Source: Acidobacteriota bacterium (GTDB lineage: Bacteria > Acidobacteriota > Blastocatellia > Pyrinomonadales > Pyrinomonadaceae). Taken from it: DNA of 54,498 bases. Below are positions 1 through 11,100 of the stretch, piece by piece. The notes under the pieces are model-generated. The model ran no database searches, had not been told where the DNA came from, and saw only the letters and a program-made list of their open reading frames with translations. Each line of letters opens with the position of its first letter. The first letter of the stretch is position 1. The stretch is taken from the NCBI GenBank assembly GCA_020199995.1, contig JAIVJM010000183.1:1-54498 (forward strand), written 5' to 3'. A program made the position numbers and the translations under genes.

Positions 1-1
1 C

Positions 2-1935
2 GGCATCTTCACCTCTTCCGGCAACGTCTTCGGCGGCACGGCGGCGGGCACCGCCAACACTATCGCCTTCAACGGCGGCGCGGGCGCCATAGTCGCCTCC
101 GGCACGGGCAACGCTTTCCCCGGAAACCAGATTTTCAGCAACGCCGCGCTCGGCATCGACCTCGGCAACGACGGCGTGACGGCGAACGACGCGAATGATG
201 CCGACACGGGCGCGAATAACCTCCAGAATTTCCCTCTCCTGACCTTGGCTTCGACCGCGGGCGGCAACACGACCGTCACGGGCACGCTCAACTCCACGGC
301 CTCCACCACATTCCGCGTCGAGTTTTTCTCCAACGCCGCGTGCGACGCTTCGGGTAACGGCGAGGGCCGCACGTTCCTCGGCTTCCAGAACGTCACCACC
401 GACGGCGCGGGCAACGCCACCGTCAACGCGACGCTCCCCGCCGTTACGGTGGGCGAGGTGGTCACGGCGACGGCGACAGACCCGGCGAACAACACCTCGG
501 AGTTCTCCGCCTGTCAGGTCGTAACGGCTCCGCCGTTGGTCTGCACACCGCCGCCCGCCAACATGGCCGCGTGGTATCCGGGCGACGGCAACGCCGATGA
601 CATAGAGGGCGGCAACGACGGCACGCTCCAAAACGGCGCGACGTTCGCCGCCGGTAAGGTCGGACAGGCGTTTAGCTTTGATGGCGTGGACGATCAGGTG
701 GTCTTCCCCCACAACACGAATCAGAACGGCGGCACTCAGATAACGGTTGATGCTTGGGTTAACCTGACATCATCGGGACACGGACGCCCGATAGCACAAA
801 AACGATCCTCCTCTAACATAGGGGGCTATACGTTCGAGACGACGCACTCACCATTCGGCCCGGATAACGGTCTTTCATGGGTGATAACGATAGGTGGCAC
901 ACAACGCACCCTTCAAACACCCGCCAACGTCCTGACGCTCGGCGCTTTCCAGCACGTAGCCGCCACATACGACGGCGCGACGATGAGGATATTCGTTGAC
1001 GGTGTAGAGAAGGCGAGCCTGGCAATGACAGGGACGATTGATCCGGTGGCCGATCCTTTAGTCACCGGCAGGAACGTAGTGAACACATCCTTCGCTTGGA
1101 ATGGTTTGATAGACGAGCTCGAACTGTTCAACCGCGCGCTCACGCAAGCGGAAATCCAAAGCATCTTCAACGCGAGCACGGCGGGCAAGTGCAAGCCCTC
1201 TGTTGACCTCTCGATAACCAAGACCGACTCGCCCGACCCCGTCGTCGCAGGCAACAACCTGACTTACGCAATCACGGCGACCAACAACGGCCCCGACGCG
1301 GCCACGGGCGTCGCGGTCACCGACGCGCTGCCCGCCGGAGTCACCTTCGTCTCGGCCACGCCTTCGCAAGGCGCGTGCAGCGGCACAAGCACAGTCAACT
1401 GCGCGCTCGGCTCGCTCGCAAACGGCGCGAGCGCGACCGTCTCCATCGTCGTCACCGCGAGCACAGCCGGAACGCTCACAAACACCGCGACCGTCACAGG
1501 CATTCGGCCCGACCCGAGCGCGGCCAACAACAGCGCCACGGCCACCACGACCGTAAGCGCCCCCGCGCCGACCTTCTCAATCAACGGGCGTGTCACGAAC
1601 GCGAGCGCCGTCGGCGTCCCCGGAGTGCTCGTCACGCTCTCGGGCTCGCAAGCGGCGACGACGAACACGGACGCGAACGGCGACTACTCGTTTGCCTCTC
1701 TCGCACAGGGCGGCAACTTCACCATCACGCCGTCGCTCGCCGGTTTCACGTTCACACCGTCGAGCCGCACCTTCAACAACCTGCAAGCCAACCAGACCGG
1801 CGCGGACTTCACGACCAACGCCGTCACGCACACGCTCACCGGACGCGTCGCCGACGGAGTCGGTCAGGGCCTCCTCGGCATCAACCTGACGCTCTCCGGC
1901 ACGCAGTCGGCGGTCACGACCACGGACGCCGCGGG
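2..1935 (+). CDS. Large secreted multidomain protein, 5' part (open at window edge)
   Basis: The reading frame is open from the first bases, so the true start lies outside the window. In order it shows the end of a repetitive beta-rich region (Gly/Asn-rich, to about base 540), a LamG/concanavalin-like module (about 560-1180, WYPGDGNADD and LIDELELFNRAL), a DUF11 module (about 1200-1550, DLSITKTDSPDPV), and carboxypeptidase-regulatory/Cna-B-like beta-sandwich repeats (from about 1570). Such proteins are exported and cell-surface or matrix associated in Acidobacteriota; ligand binding is inferred. The frame breaks near 1935 inside a beta-sandwich repeat and continues in another frame as the next entry. 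The two regions flanking the break resemble each other (SAVTTTDAAG and SAVTRTDQQG), which suggests a collapsed tandem repeat rather than a natural gene end. Confidence 0.8.
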
Positions 1936-3897
1936 TCCGCCGTCACGCGCACCGACCAGCAGGGCAACTTCGTCTTCCCCGAAGTGCCCACCAACGGGAG
2001 CTTCAACATCACGCCCGAGAAGGCGGGCTTCATCTTCGCCCCGCGCCGTCAGGACATCGCCGACATCAATGCGGACGTCGTCTTCGAGGCCCTCGGGACA
2101 GTGCAGCCGTCGCCGACGCCGACGCCCGACCCGAGCGACGATTTCAGCGGCAACGAGATTGACTTCGAGCGCTGGAGCATTGGCATCCTGACCAACCCGC
2201 CTCCGGCCTTCGACCCGCTCGTCAGGGTCTTCCAGCGCGACGGGCTGCTCCACATCCAGCCACGCGCTGACGCCAACGGCCCTTCCTACAGCGGCCTCGT
2301 CTCCGTCCGCGCCATTGACCTCAACGCCTCGCCCGCCGTCAGCGTCGAGGTCGTGCAGCCCGCCGAAGGGCCGGGCACGCAGACCATCTTCGGCCTCGGC
2401 ACCAACGACGACAACTGGTTCCGCTTCGTCGTCGAAGACGCGTCGCCCACGCAGTCGCCCGCCTCTTCCGCGACGAAGGAGACAACCGCCGCGCCTGCGT
2501 CTTCCAGAACGGCGTCACCTTCGGCCATGCCGACCCCCGCGCCGCAGAATCTCCTCTTCCAGCTCAGCCTCGGCGGCACGAAGTTCTCGACCGGCCCCCT
2601 CGCCTTCGACCCCGCGCTCCACCGCTTCTGGCGCTTCCGCCACGACGCGCCCGCGCGCCTCGTCATCTTCGAGACCAGCCCCGACGCACAGAACTGGACC
2701 GAGCGCTTCCGCGCCGCGATCGACCGCGGGCAGACCGCCCTCATCGCCGAGCTTTCCGCAGGGACTTTGCGCCCCTCGCCGAACCCCATCGAGGCGCTCT
2801 TCGACAACTTCCTTCTCTCGCCCTCGCCGCGCCTGCAATTCACCACGCTCGGCGCGAGCGCGAGCGAAGGCGGCGGCGCAATCTCCATCAACGTGCTCCG
2901 CACGGGGAGCGCCGAGAGCCCCGTCTCAGTGGATTTCGCGACCGGCGGCGGGACGGCCACGGCGGGCACAGACTACGCGGCCACCTCGGGCACGCTTCTC
3001 TTCGGCGTGAACGAACGCCTCAAGACGATCAACGTGCCCCTCTTCAACGACGCGCTGGAGGAGCCTGACGAGACCATCAACATCGCGCTCAGCAACCCTG
3101 TGGGCGGCGGGCTCGGCTCGGTGACGGCGGCGGTGCTCACGATCCTCGACGACGATCGCGCGCGGAATTCGATTGACGAATCCGAGTTCTTCGTCCGCCA
3201 GCACTACCGCGACTTCCTCGGTCGAGACCCCGACGCCGCCGGCCTCGCCTTCTGGATCAACAATATCGAGTCGTGCGGCGCTGACGCGCAGTGCCGCGAC
3301 ATCCGCCGCGTGGACACTTCAGCCGCCTTCTTCCTCTCGATTGAGTTTCAGGAGACGGGCTACTTCGTCCACCGTTTCTACAAGGCTTCGTTCAAACGCG
3401 CGCCGCTTTTCGCCGAGTACCTGCCCGATTTGCAGACCATCAGAGAGGGCGTCGTCATCGGCGAGCCCGGCTCGTTTGAGCGGCTCGAATCCAATAAACG
3501 CGCCTTCGCCGCGCAGTGGGTCGCCCGCCCCGCCTTCAGGGAGCGCTTCGACCACCTCAACGAGATGCAGTATGTTGACGCGCTCTACGCGAACGCGGGC
3601 GTCACTCCGACCGAGGGCGAGCGCACGGCCCTCATCGCCGGACTGCTCACCAGACGCGAGACGCGCGCGGGCGTGCTCCGGCAGATCATCGAGGACGACG
3701 ACTTCGAGCGCGCCGAGTTCAACCGCGCCTTCGTGCTCATGCAATACTTCGGCTACCTGCGACGCGACCCCGACACGCCGGGCTTCAACTTCTGGCTCAA
3801 GAAGCTCGACGACAACGGCGGAGATTTCCGCGCCGCCGAGATGGTCAAGGCCTTCATCACCTCGCTCGAATACCGGCGCCGGTTCGGACAGCCGTGA
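1936..3897 (+). CDS. Same secreted protein, 3' part: Calx-beta and DUF4214 domains
   Basis: This continues the preceding gene after a frame change at about 1935. It finishes a carboxypeptidase-regulatory repeat (TDQQGNFVFPEVP), then a Pro/Thr linker, a LamG-like beta sandwich (about 2140-2840, FRFVVED and HRFWRFRHD), a Calx-beta module (about 2850-3160, DYAATSGTLLFGVNE, ending in LDDD) and a C-terminal DUF4214 domain (about 3170-3890, RQHYRDFLGRDPDAAGLAFW and a second copy of the motif near YFGYLRRDPDTPG). DUF4214 resembles phycobilisome-linker and S-layer-associated modules. The residues read between about 2440 and 2550 are Ser/Thr/Ala-rich and look unlike the family; frame 3 has better codon use there, so two compensating indels are possible. 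It is the last gene before a palindromic repeat. Confidence 0.8.
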   Translation, partial: SAVTRTDQQGNFVFPEVPTNGSFNITPEKAGFIFAPRRQDIADINADVVFEALGTVQPSPTPTPDPSDDFSGNEIDFERWSIGILTNPPPAFDPLVRVFQRDGLLHIQPRADANGPSYSGLVSVRAIDLNASPAVSVEVVQPAEGPGTQTIFGLGTNDDNWFRFVVEDASPTQSPASSATKETTAAPASSRTASPSAMPTPAPQNLLFQLSLGGTKFSTGPLAFDPALHRFWRFRHDAPARLVIFETSPDAQNWTERFRAAIDRGQTALIAELSAGTLRPSPNPIEALFDNFLLSPSPRLQFTTLGASASEGGGAISINVLRTGSAESPVSVDFATGGGTATAGTDYAATSGTLLFGVNERLKTINVPLFNDALEEPDETINIALSNPVGGGLGSVTAAVLTILDDDRARNSIDESEFFVRQHYRDFLGRDPDAAGLAFWINNIESCGADAQCRDIRRVDTSAAFFLSIEFQETGYFVHRFYKASFKRAPLFAEYLPDLQTIREGVVIGEPGSFERLESNKRAFAAQWVARPAFRERFDHLNEMQYVDALYANAGVTPTEGERTALIAGLLTRRETRAGVLRQIIEDDDFERAEFNRAFVLMQYFGYLRRDPDTPGFNFWLKKLDDNGGDFRAAEMVKAFITSLEYRRRFGQP

Positions 3898-3929
3898 AGA
3901 GTCGGGATGAGTGAGGAAACGAAGCACGG

Positions 3930-4032
3930 CGGGGGCAAGCCCCTTCCCGACCTTCGACCGCTGCGGAGGTCGGAGTCTTCGACGAAGCTTGAGAGGTTCG
4001 AATCTCCAAGGTCGGGAAGGGGCTTGCCCCCG
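3930..4032. repeat. Nested palindromic repeat element, copy 1
   Basis: A 25-bp perfect inverted repeat (arms 3930-3954 and 4008-4032; left arm begins CGGGGGCAAGCCCCTTCCC). Each arm folds on itself (GGGGC-AA-GCCCC), and the centre contains further short stems such as GAGA...TCTC. A related element lies at 11803-11911 and a short GC palindrome at 43521-43538. It lies between two plus-strand genes and could also end transcription of the first, but has no T-run. It looks like a REP/MITE-type element. Confidence 0.7.
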
Positions 4033-4108
4033 CTCCCTGTAATTTAATCTTTCCAGTGCCCGATCTGGTTATCTGCAAATGATTCGGCTCTTCAAAAAGG
4101 ACTCCTGC

Positions 4109-7100
4109 ATGTTCCTGCGGCCAAACTTTCTTTCACGCGCCCTCGCGCTCCTCGCGCTCGCGGCTCTCGTCACGCTCCCCGTCTCGCGCCACGCGACGGG
4201 GGCGGCGCAGGACACCGTCACCGGCGCGCTCGAGGGCACGGTTACGGACAGCCGCACGGGCGCGGCCATCGCGCGCGCCACAGTCGAGTTCATCAACCAG
4301 CAGACGGGCGTCCGCGCCGTCAAGATTTCTGATTCGCGGGGCCGCTTCTATCAGGGACTGCTCCCGCCCGGAACCTATACCATCCGCGCCGTCGCCTCGG
4401 GCTACGACACCGGCGAGATCGTCCAGCGCCTGCTCGCCACGCGCACCGGCGAAGTCGTCCCCGTCCCTATCCTCCTCGACCCCTCAGCGAACCCCGCGAC
4501 TACTTCACCGGGGACTTCGCCGGGGACTTCGCCGACGACACCGCCGACCGTCGCCACCAATCCGCAGCCGACTCCGACGCCCGGCGTCCCGACGCCCGGC
4601 GGCACGCCGCAGCCGACCGCCGCCTCGACCGACGTGCGCGCCGGAGTCAACGCCAAAGACTCGCGGCGCGGCGGCGCTTTCACCGAAGTCGAAGTCCTCA
4701 GTCTCCCGCTCGGCGGGACGACGCTGACTCGCACCTTCGACGAGCTGGCGCTCTACCTGCCCGACGTCTTCCTGCCGCCCCAAACCATCGGCGGGGGCAG
4801 CGGCCCCGGCGTCGGCGCGGGCGTCGGGACTTCGGGGCAGTTCTCCTCGAACGGCCTCCGCTCGCGCGCCAACAACTTCACCGTTGACGGCTCAGACAAC
4901 AACGACGAAGACATCGGAGTGCGGCGACAGGGCTTCTTCGCGCTCGTCCCGCAGCCAATCGAATCAATCAAGGAGTATCAGGTCATCACGCTGCTCGCGC
5001 CCGCGCAGTTCGGCAGGAACGTCGGCGCGCAGGTCAACGCCATCTCGCGCTCCGGCGGCAGTGGGACGCACGGCGCGCTCTACGGCGTCTTCAATTCGAG
5101 CCGCTTGAACGCGCGCAATTTCTTCGACACCGGCGACGGCACCAACAGTGTCTCCGCGCTGCGCTCCGGCTCGCAGCCCGTCATCCTCACCCCCTCGGTC
5201 GCGTTCAACCCCTCGACGCTCAACTTCGACGCGGTGGGCGGCAGAGCCCTCACGGTGCGCGACGGGCGCGGCGGCGAGGACTCTTTCACGCTCGGGCAGG
5301 GCGGGCTCGTCCTCGGCGGGCCGCTCGTGCCGGGGAAGCTCTTCTACTTCGTCTCAGCCGAAGGGCAGCTCCTCAACGCGACGCGCGAGTCGAGCTTCGT
5401 CGTCCCTACCGTCGCCCAGCGCGGCGCGTTCGCAAGCGGCGCGACCGGCCTCTTCGCCGACCCGTTCACGAACATCCCTGAGTTCGCCTTCCCCACCACC
5501 TTCGGCGGCGACGCGGTCTTCAGCCTCTATCCCTTCCCCAACAACCCCTCGGGCATCTACGGCGCGAACACCTACACGCGCGAGCTGGCGGCGGGCGCGC
5601 AGGGCAAAATCCTTTCGGGCAAGTTCGACGGCAACTTCGACCTCGCGGGGCGCGCGCAGTCCGTCACGGGCCGCTACAACTTCACCGACGACTGGCGCGA
5701 CATCCCCGTCACGGGCGGCGCGCTCTTCTCCTCCCTGCGCCCGCGCGTCCGCACGCAGAACTTCTCCTTCTTCTTCAACAGCGAAATCTCCGCGCCCTCT
5801 TCCGGGACGCTCGTCTTCAATCAGGTGCGGCTCTCCTACGGGCGCACGCGCCTCGACTTCGACGAGGCGCGCGACCGTGAATTTTTAATCCCGAGCGACG
5901 ACTTCCCCGACACGCCGTTCCTCCTCAACGCGCCTGTTTTGGAGAACCTCACGCTCCCGAATTTCGACGCGCCGAACAACCGGCTCGTGGCTAATTCGGG
6001 GCCCGTCCTCTACCGCCCCAACGGGACGGTCGAAGACCGCCTCGGCCCACTGGGCCAAGTCATCATCGCGGGCTTCAGCCCCGTCGGCGTTGACGTTTTC
6101 AACTTCCCGCAGAAGAGAGTCAACAACACCTATCAGTTCGCCGACCAGTTGACCGTCAAGAGCGGCGACCACAACTTCGCCTTCGGCACCGATAACCGCC
6201 GCACCGAACTCAATAGCGTGCTGCCCAGAAATTTTCGCCCGCTCCTCAGCTTCAACGGCGCGCCGCGCCTCGGCCTCGACACGACGGGACTGATTATCAC
6301 AAACAACTTCGTCGAGCCCTCGACGCTCGCCGCGGCCTCCGCCGCCAGCGGCTTCTTCCAGACGCTCACGACGGGCAGTGACGCGGGCGTCAACCTGCGC
6401 TTCTACCAGCTCAACTTCTACGCGCAGGACGAGTGGCGCATCCGTCCCAACCTGACGCTCTCGCTCGGCGTGCGCTACGAGAACAACACGCCCGTGCGCG
6501 AGGTCAACAACCGCATCGAGTCAACGTTCAACGACCCCTCGATTGCCGCGCTTGTCCCCGGCCTCAACGTCTTCCTCGCGGGGCGCACCTCGATTTACGA
6601 CCCCGACCTCAACAACTTCTCGCCGCGCTTAGGTGTCGCTTACGCGCCCCGTTGGTTCGGCGAGCCGGGCGCGACGCGCCTGCGCTTAGGGTACGGCCAC
6701 TTCAACGACCAAATCCTCGGCGCGGTCGTGAGCCAGTCGCGCAACGTCTTCCCGACCTTCGTCACGGTCAACACCGCCGGGGGCTTCGGCAACCTCCTCT
6801 TCCCCTTCGCGCCCCTGAGTCTGCTCAATCCCTCGAACCCGAACCTCGGCCTCGTCGTGCCGGGCACGCTCAACCGGCTCGCCGGCTCCACGCTCGCGCA
6901 GCAGATCGCCACCATCAACCTGCTCGCGAGCGCCGCCGGGACGCTCTCCGGCGCGAGCGGCGTCGAGGTCACGCTCCCCGCGCGGCGGCAGAAAGCGCCC
7001 GGCGCGCATCATTATTCCTTATCTTTCGAGCAACGCTTCGGGCAGGACACGGTCGCTTCGGTCGCGTATGTCGGCACGCAGGGGCGTGACCTCACGCGCT

Positions 7101-8029
7101 TCTCGACGCCGAACCTCGGGACAAACGCCGTCTCGCTGCTCCAATCGCTCGGCAACGAGCTGCGTGGCGAGGGAAGGTTCCAGCCCAACTTCTTCGGCAT
7201 CGCCGTCTCGCCGGGCACGCGCCTGACGCCTTTGCAGGGTGACAATTCCGCGGGCGGGTTCGTCGGCGGGCGGCCCGTCGCGGGCATCGGCGGCATCCAG
7301 TTCTTCGAGACCTCGGCCTCCTCGCGCTACGACGCGCTCCAACTAGAGCTGCGCGGGCGGCTCCGAAGCAGGCTGCAATACCGCGTCGGCTATACGCTCT
7401 CGAAGGCGACCGATGACGTCTCGGATGTCTTCGACCTCGCGGGCGCGGCGGCGCTCCCGCAGAACAGCCTCAGCTTCGAGGGCGAGCGCGGCCCCGCTAA
7501 CTTCGACGCGCGCCACCGCTTCGTCTATCACGCCGTCTACGAACTCCCGCGCTTCGACCAGCGTGCGCTGCGCGCCGTCTTCGGCGGCCTGCAAATCGCC
7601 ACCACCGGACAGTTCCAGACGGGCCAGCCCTTCACCGTCAACTCCATCTTCGACATCAACCTCGACGGCAACCTCACCGACCGCCTCGCGACGACCGACG
7701 GGCTCGTCGCGACCGGCGACCGGCGGCAGCCGCTGCGCCTCACGACCAATGACCTCGCCTCTTTGCGCGCCCGCGTCGGAGAGGACGGGCGCGTGGCGCG
7801 CAACACCTTCCGCGCCGGGAGCTTCCTCGACCTCAACCTCGCCCTCATCAAAAACTTCTCGCTCAGCGAGTCACAGTCAATCGTCTTCCGCATGGAGGTC
7901 TTCAACTTCATCAACCGCGCCAACTTCGGCGTCCCCGTCCGCTTCCTCGAAGCGCCCGGCTTCGGGCAGGCGACTTCGACCCTCACGCCCGGCAGGCGCG
8001 TCCAGTTCCAACTCAAATATTCATTTTAA
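4109..8029 (+). CDS. TonB-dependent receptor, Oar-like, with carboxypeptidase-regulatory N-domain
   Basis: An outer-membrane beta-barrel receptor of about 1306 residues, of the Oar-like type that is amplified in Acidobacteriota. The first 33 or so residues form a signal peptide (LSRALALLALAALVTLP). A carboxypeptidase-regulatory beta-sandwich follows (about 35-125, GALEGTVTDSRTGAAIARA), then a Pro/Thr-rich linker (TPPTVATNPQPTPTPG), a plug region with NGLRSRANNFTVDGSDNNDE, and a long barrel ending in LKYSF with the usual C-terminal Phe. The ATG at 4109 is chosen over an ATG 30 bases upstream because AGGA lies 7 bases before it and it gives a clean signal peptide. The substrate cannot be told; uptake of oligosaccharides, peptides or siderophores is typical. 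It is followed by a strong palindromic terminator. Confidence 0.9.
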   Translation: MFLRPNFLSRALALLALAALVTLPVSRHATGAAQDTVTGALEGTVTDSRTGAAIARATVEFINQQTGVRAVKISDSRGRFYQGLLPPGTYTIRAVASGYDTGEIVQRLLATRTGEVVPVPILLDPSANPATTSPGTSPGTSPTTPPTVATNPQPTPTPGVPTPGGTPQPTAASTDVRAGVNAKDSRRGGAFTEVEVLSLPLGGTTLTRTFDELALYLPDVFLPPQTIGGGSGPGVGAGVGTSGQFSSNGLRSRANNFTVDGSDNNDEDIGVRRQGFFALVPQPIESIKEYQVITLLAPAQFGRNVGAQVNAISRSGGSGTHGALYGVFNSSRLNARNFFDTGDGTNSVSALRSGSQPVILTPSVAFNPSTLNFDAVGGRALTVRDGRGGEDSFTLGQGGLVLGGPLVPGKLFYFVSAEGQLLNATRESSFVVPTVAQRGAFASGATGLFADPFTNIPEFAFPTTFGGDAVFSLYPFPNNPSGIYGANTYTRELAAGAQGKILSGKFDGNFDLAGRAQSVTGRYNFTDDWRDIPVTGGALFSSLRPRVRTQNFSFFFNSEISAPSSGTLVFNQVRLSYGRTRLDFDEARDREFLIPSDDFPDTPFLLNAPVLENLTLPNFDAPNNRLVANSGPVLYRPNGTVEDRLGPLGQVIIAGFSPVGVDVFNFPQKRVNNTYQFADQLTVKSGDHNFAFGTDNRRTELNSVLPRNFRPLLSFNGAPRLGLDTTGLIITNNFVEPSTLAAASAASGFFQTLTTGSDAGVNLRFYQLNFYAQDEWRIRPNLTLSLGVRYENNTPVREVNNRIESTFNDPSIAALVPGLNVFLAGRTSIYDPDLNNFSPRLGVAYAPRWFGEPGATRLRLGYGHFNDQILGAVVSQSRNVFPTFVTVNTAGGFGNLLFPFAPLSLLNPSNPNLGLVVPGTLNRLAGSTLAQQIATINLLASAAGTLSGASGVEVTLPARRQKAPGAHHYSLSFEQRFGQDTVASVAYVGTQGRDLTRFSTPNLGTNAVSLLQSLGNELRGEGRFQPNFFGIAVSPGTRLTPLQGDNSAGGFVGGRPVAGIGGIQFFETSASSRYDALQLELRGRLRSRLQYRVGYTLSKATDDVSDVFDLAGAAALPQNSLSFEGERGPANFDARHRFVYHAVYELPRFDQRALRAVFGGLQIATTGQFQTGQPFTVNSIFDINLDGNLTDRLATTDGLVATGDRRQPLRLTTNDLASLRARVGEDGRVARNTFRAGSFLDLNLALIKNFSLSESQSIVFRMEVFNFINRANFGVPVRFLEAPGFGQATSTLTPGRRVQFQLKYSF

Positions 8030-8067
8030 GGAATCCCCGGAGCGACGCCAGCCGGGACAGAGACGGC

Positions 8068-8110
8068 GAAAGAAAGCGGCGCACTTCAAATGAAGTGCGC
8101 CGCTTCTTTC
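8068..8110. terminator. Bidirectional hairpin between convergent genes
   Basis: Arms of 20-21 bp (GAAAGAAAGCGGCGCACTTC at the left, closing at 8110 with CTTCTTTC) are matched except for one bulged A, with a 2-base loop. It lies between the stop of the TonB receptor and the stop of the caspase gene. The purine-rich left and pyrimidine-rich right sides give a weak T-rich tail in both directions. Confidence 0.7.
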
Positions 8111-8129
8111 CGCGTTAAATTCAGCCGGC

Positions 8130-11100
8130 CTACTTCGCCTGCGCGGCGGCTCCGAGGCGCGCGACGACGAGGGGCCGGACGTCCATCTCGCGGCGGTAGA
8201 AGACGCGCGGGCGCTGGATGTCCCTGTCGTCGGAGACGATACGGACGCCGAGGCCGCGCTTCTGCTTCATCCGTTCGAGCTGGAGCATGGGGACGCGCTC
8301 CGCCGCGTAGTCGAACCACTCGCGCACCATGACCTGCCCGTCGCGCGAAGAGGGCGGGTCGGCCTCGCCGCGCTTCAAGCCCTCCTCGACCAGCGCGTAG
8401 GTGAGGAAGCCGTGGCCGAGTTGCGCCGCCTCGTGCGCCGCCTGAAAACTCTGCGCGGCGGTCAGAACGTACATCCCCTTCTCGTAGGCGAGCTGCGCCA
8501 ATCCTTTACTGTTCATCGGCCCGCGCCGCTTCTCCTCGGCCTCCAGCGCCTGCCCGGAGTTACAGGCGTCAATAACGAGCACGAGCTGGCTCACGCTTAA
8601 GGGTTCGAGGATTTGCTCAAGCTCCTGATCGTTGATGCTGTGTTCGAGGATAGTCTTGAGGCTGAAGGCGGTGGTCAGCGTGCGCTCGCCCGTGTAGCCG
8701 AGGTCGTGCGGGATCAGATAAAAACGGTTCTGCTGCGCCGTGCCGTGCCCCGCGAAGTAGATCACGACCTTGTCTTCCGGCTCGGTGGCCTGCAGTCTTT
8801 CGAGCGCCGCCGGCATGCCCGCCGCAAGCGGCCCGCGCTCCGCGCCCGAGAGACGCGCGAGCGCCGAAAGGATGTTCGCCTTCGTCGCTTCACGGTCGAG
8901 CAGCGTGACGGTCTCGACCCGCCCTTCGGGTTCGAGCCGCGCGCGCTGGCGGCGCACCTCCTCGACGAAGTCGTTCGCATCGGCGACGGCGTACTTGAGG
9001 TTGTACTGCGCGTTGGCGTAGGTGTTGATTCCGACGGCAAGGATGTAGGTCGTGCTCGCACGCCTGAGCTGTGCGGAGCCGCGCAGGGCGAGCACCGCGT
9101 CCGCGCTCTTCACGTTGTCGCGGTTGAAGGCGTAGGCCGTGAGGCGGTTCTCGCCCTCGACGACGGGCACGACCGCTTCGAGCGTCGCCGCGCCCTCCGA
9201 GCTGCCCACGACCGACCCGCGCCGCACATAGACGAGCGCGCCGTTGCGGAACAGGCGCACGTCGCGCGCGCCCGCCGGGGCGTCCAGCACTTCGATCCTG
9301 ACCTTGACGGTGCGCACGCTCAAGTCCGCGCCCGCGCCCGCCGCCGTCCCCTCGGCCAGAGACATCCGGAGCCGCGGCTGCCGGCGGTCTATCCGCGCGA
9401 TGTCCGAGGCGGCACGCGGATGCTTGCCGGCGAAGATATCGGAGAGCAGGTCGGGGTAGAAGAATTCGTTGAAGAAGGCTTCGACGGGTGCGAACTTACG
9501 CGTCTCCTGATCGAAGCGCCAGACGATCTGATTCCAGGCCTGCGGCGAGCCGTCGAAGAGCCCGTCGGGCGCGACGACGAGCCAGTCGGACTGCTCGGCG
9601 AGCGTCACGAGCGTCGCCGCGAGCGCGCCCGTCCGCGTCTCCCAGACACGCGTGCTGCCGTCCTCGCTCCCCGTCGAGAGCCAGCGCCCGTCGGGGCTGA
9701 AGGCGACGCTGTTGACGGCGTCCGTGTGGCCTTCGAGGCTGTGCGATGCCGCGCCCGTCGCCGCGTCCCACAACCGCACGACGCCGCCCGAGACGCCCGT
9801 CGCAACCCATTTTCCGTCCGGGCTGAAGGCCACGCTGCGAACATCACCCGCGTGATTGATGAGAGGACCGCCGGAGGACTCCGCCCCGCCCGCCGCCTCC
9901 TGAAGCCTCCAGTGGCCGCCCTTCAGGCCGACGGCGAGCCAGCGCCCGTCGGGGCTGAAGGCGACGCCGAAAACTTCGTCCTGCTCCTTCCATTCGCGCG
10001 CTCCTCCTGCGCCCGCCGCCTCCCACAGCCTGACTGTCTTGTCCGCGCCGCCGGTCGCGAGCCGGTTGCCGTCGGGGCTGAAGGCGATGGAGTTCAACTC
10101 CGCCGCGTGGCCCTCGAATGAGCGACGGAGTTGCCCGGTCTCGACCTCCCAGAGCTTCGCCGTCCGGTCGCCGCTCGCCGTCGCGAGCAGTTTGCTGTCG
10201 GGGCTGAAGGCGACCGAGTTGACGCTTTCGGTGTGGCCCGAGAGGGTGCGCGCCTCGCGGCCCGTCTCGACGTTCCAGAGCTTGACCGCGCCGCTGTGGC
10301 TGGCGGAGGCGAGCCAGCGGCTGTCGGGGCTGAAGGCGACCTGCGTGACCCAGCCCGTGTGACCCAAAAGGGTGCGCACCTTGCGCCCGGTGGCGACCTC
10401 CCAGACACGGATCGAACGGTCTTTGCCGCCGCTCGCGAACCAGTGCCCGTCGGGGCTGAAGGCTGTGGTGTAGACGCCGCTCGAATAGCTCTCGAAGACG
10501 CGGTCGGCTTCCGCGCCGCGCGGCGTCCGCGAGGCCGCCGAGAGGTCGCGCAGTTGAATCGTCTTGTCGCCGTTGCTCGTCGCAAGCTGCGCGGCGCCTG
10601 CGGGACTGAAGGCCGCGACCTCGCCCGGCGGGCCGCCCGCGCCGGCGTCGCCCGCCCCGGCGATGTTGCGCGTCTCGGCCCACGTCGCGGAGTCGAATGA
10701 ACGCACCGAGCGGTCGCCCGCCGCGACGTGCAGCGTCCGCCCGTCCGCCGAGAAGGCGGCGGCGGTCAGCTTGCCTGAGAAGCCTTCGAGCGTGCGCGCC
10801 TCGCGCCCGTCTCCCACTTTCCAGACTTTTGCGGTGCGGTCGAACGAGGCGCTGGCGAGCAGACGCCCGTCAGGGCTGAACGAGACCGCCTTGACGAGCC
10901 CCGTGTGCCCTTTCAGCGCGTGCAGCTCGCGCCCCGTCACAACGTCCCAGAGTTTGACGGAGCTGTCCCTGCTCCCCGAAGCGAGCACCGCGGCGTCGGG
11001 GCTGAAGGCGAGACTCGTGACCCACCCCGCGTGCCCCGCGAGCGCGCGCAGCTCGCGCCACGCTCCCGTCTCGAAAAGTTTGATGTTATTCTCCAGCGTC

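Noticed and set aside
3985-4010. A tRNA T-arm-like string (GAGGTTCGAATCTC)
   Set aside because: No cloverleaf with an acceptor stem and anticodon arm could be built; it is the inner stem of the palindromic repeat.
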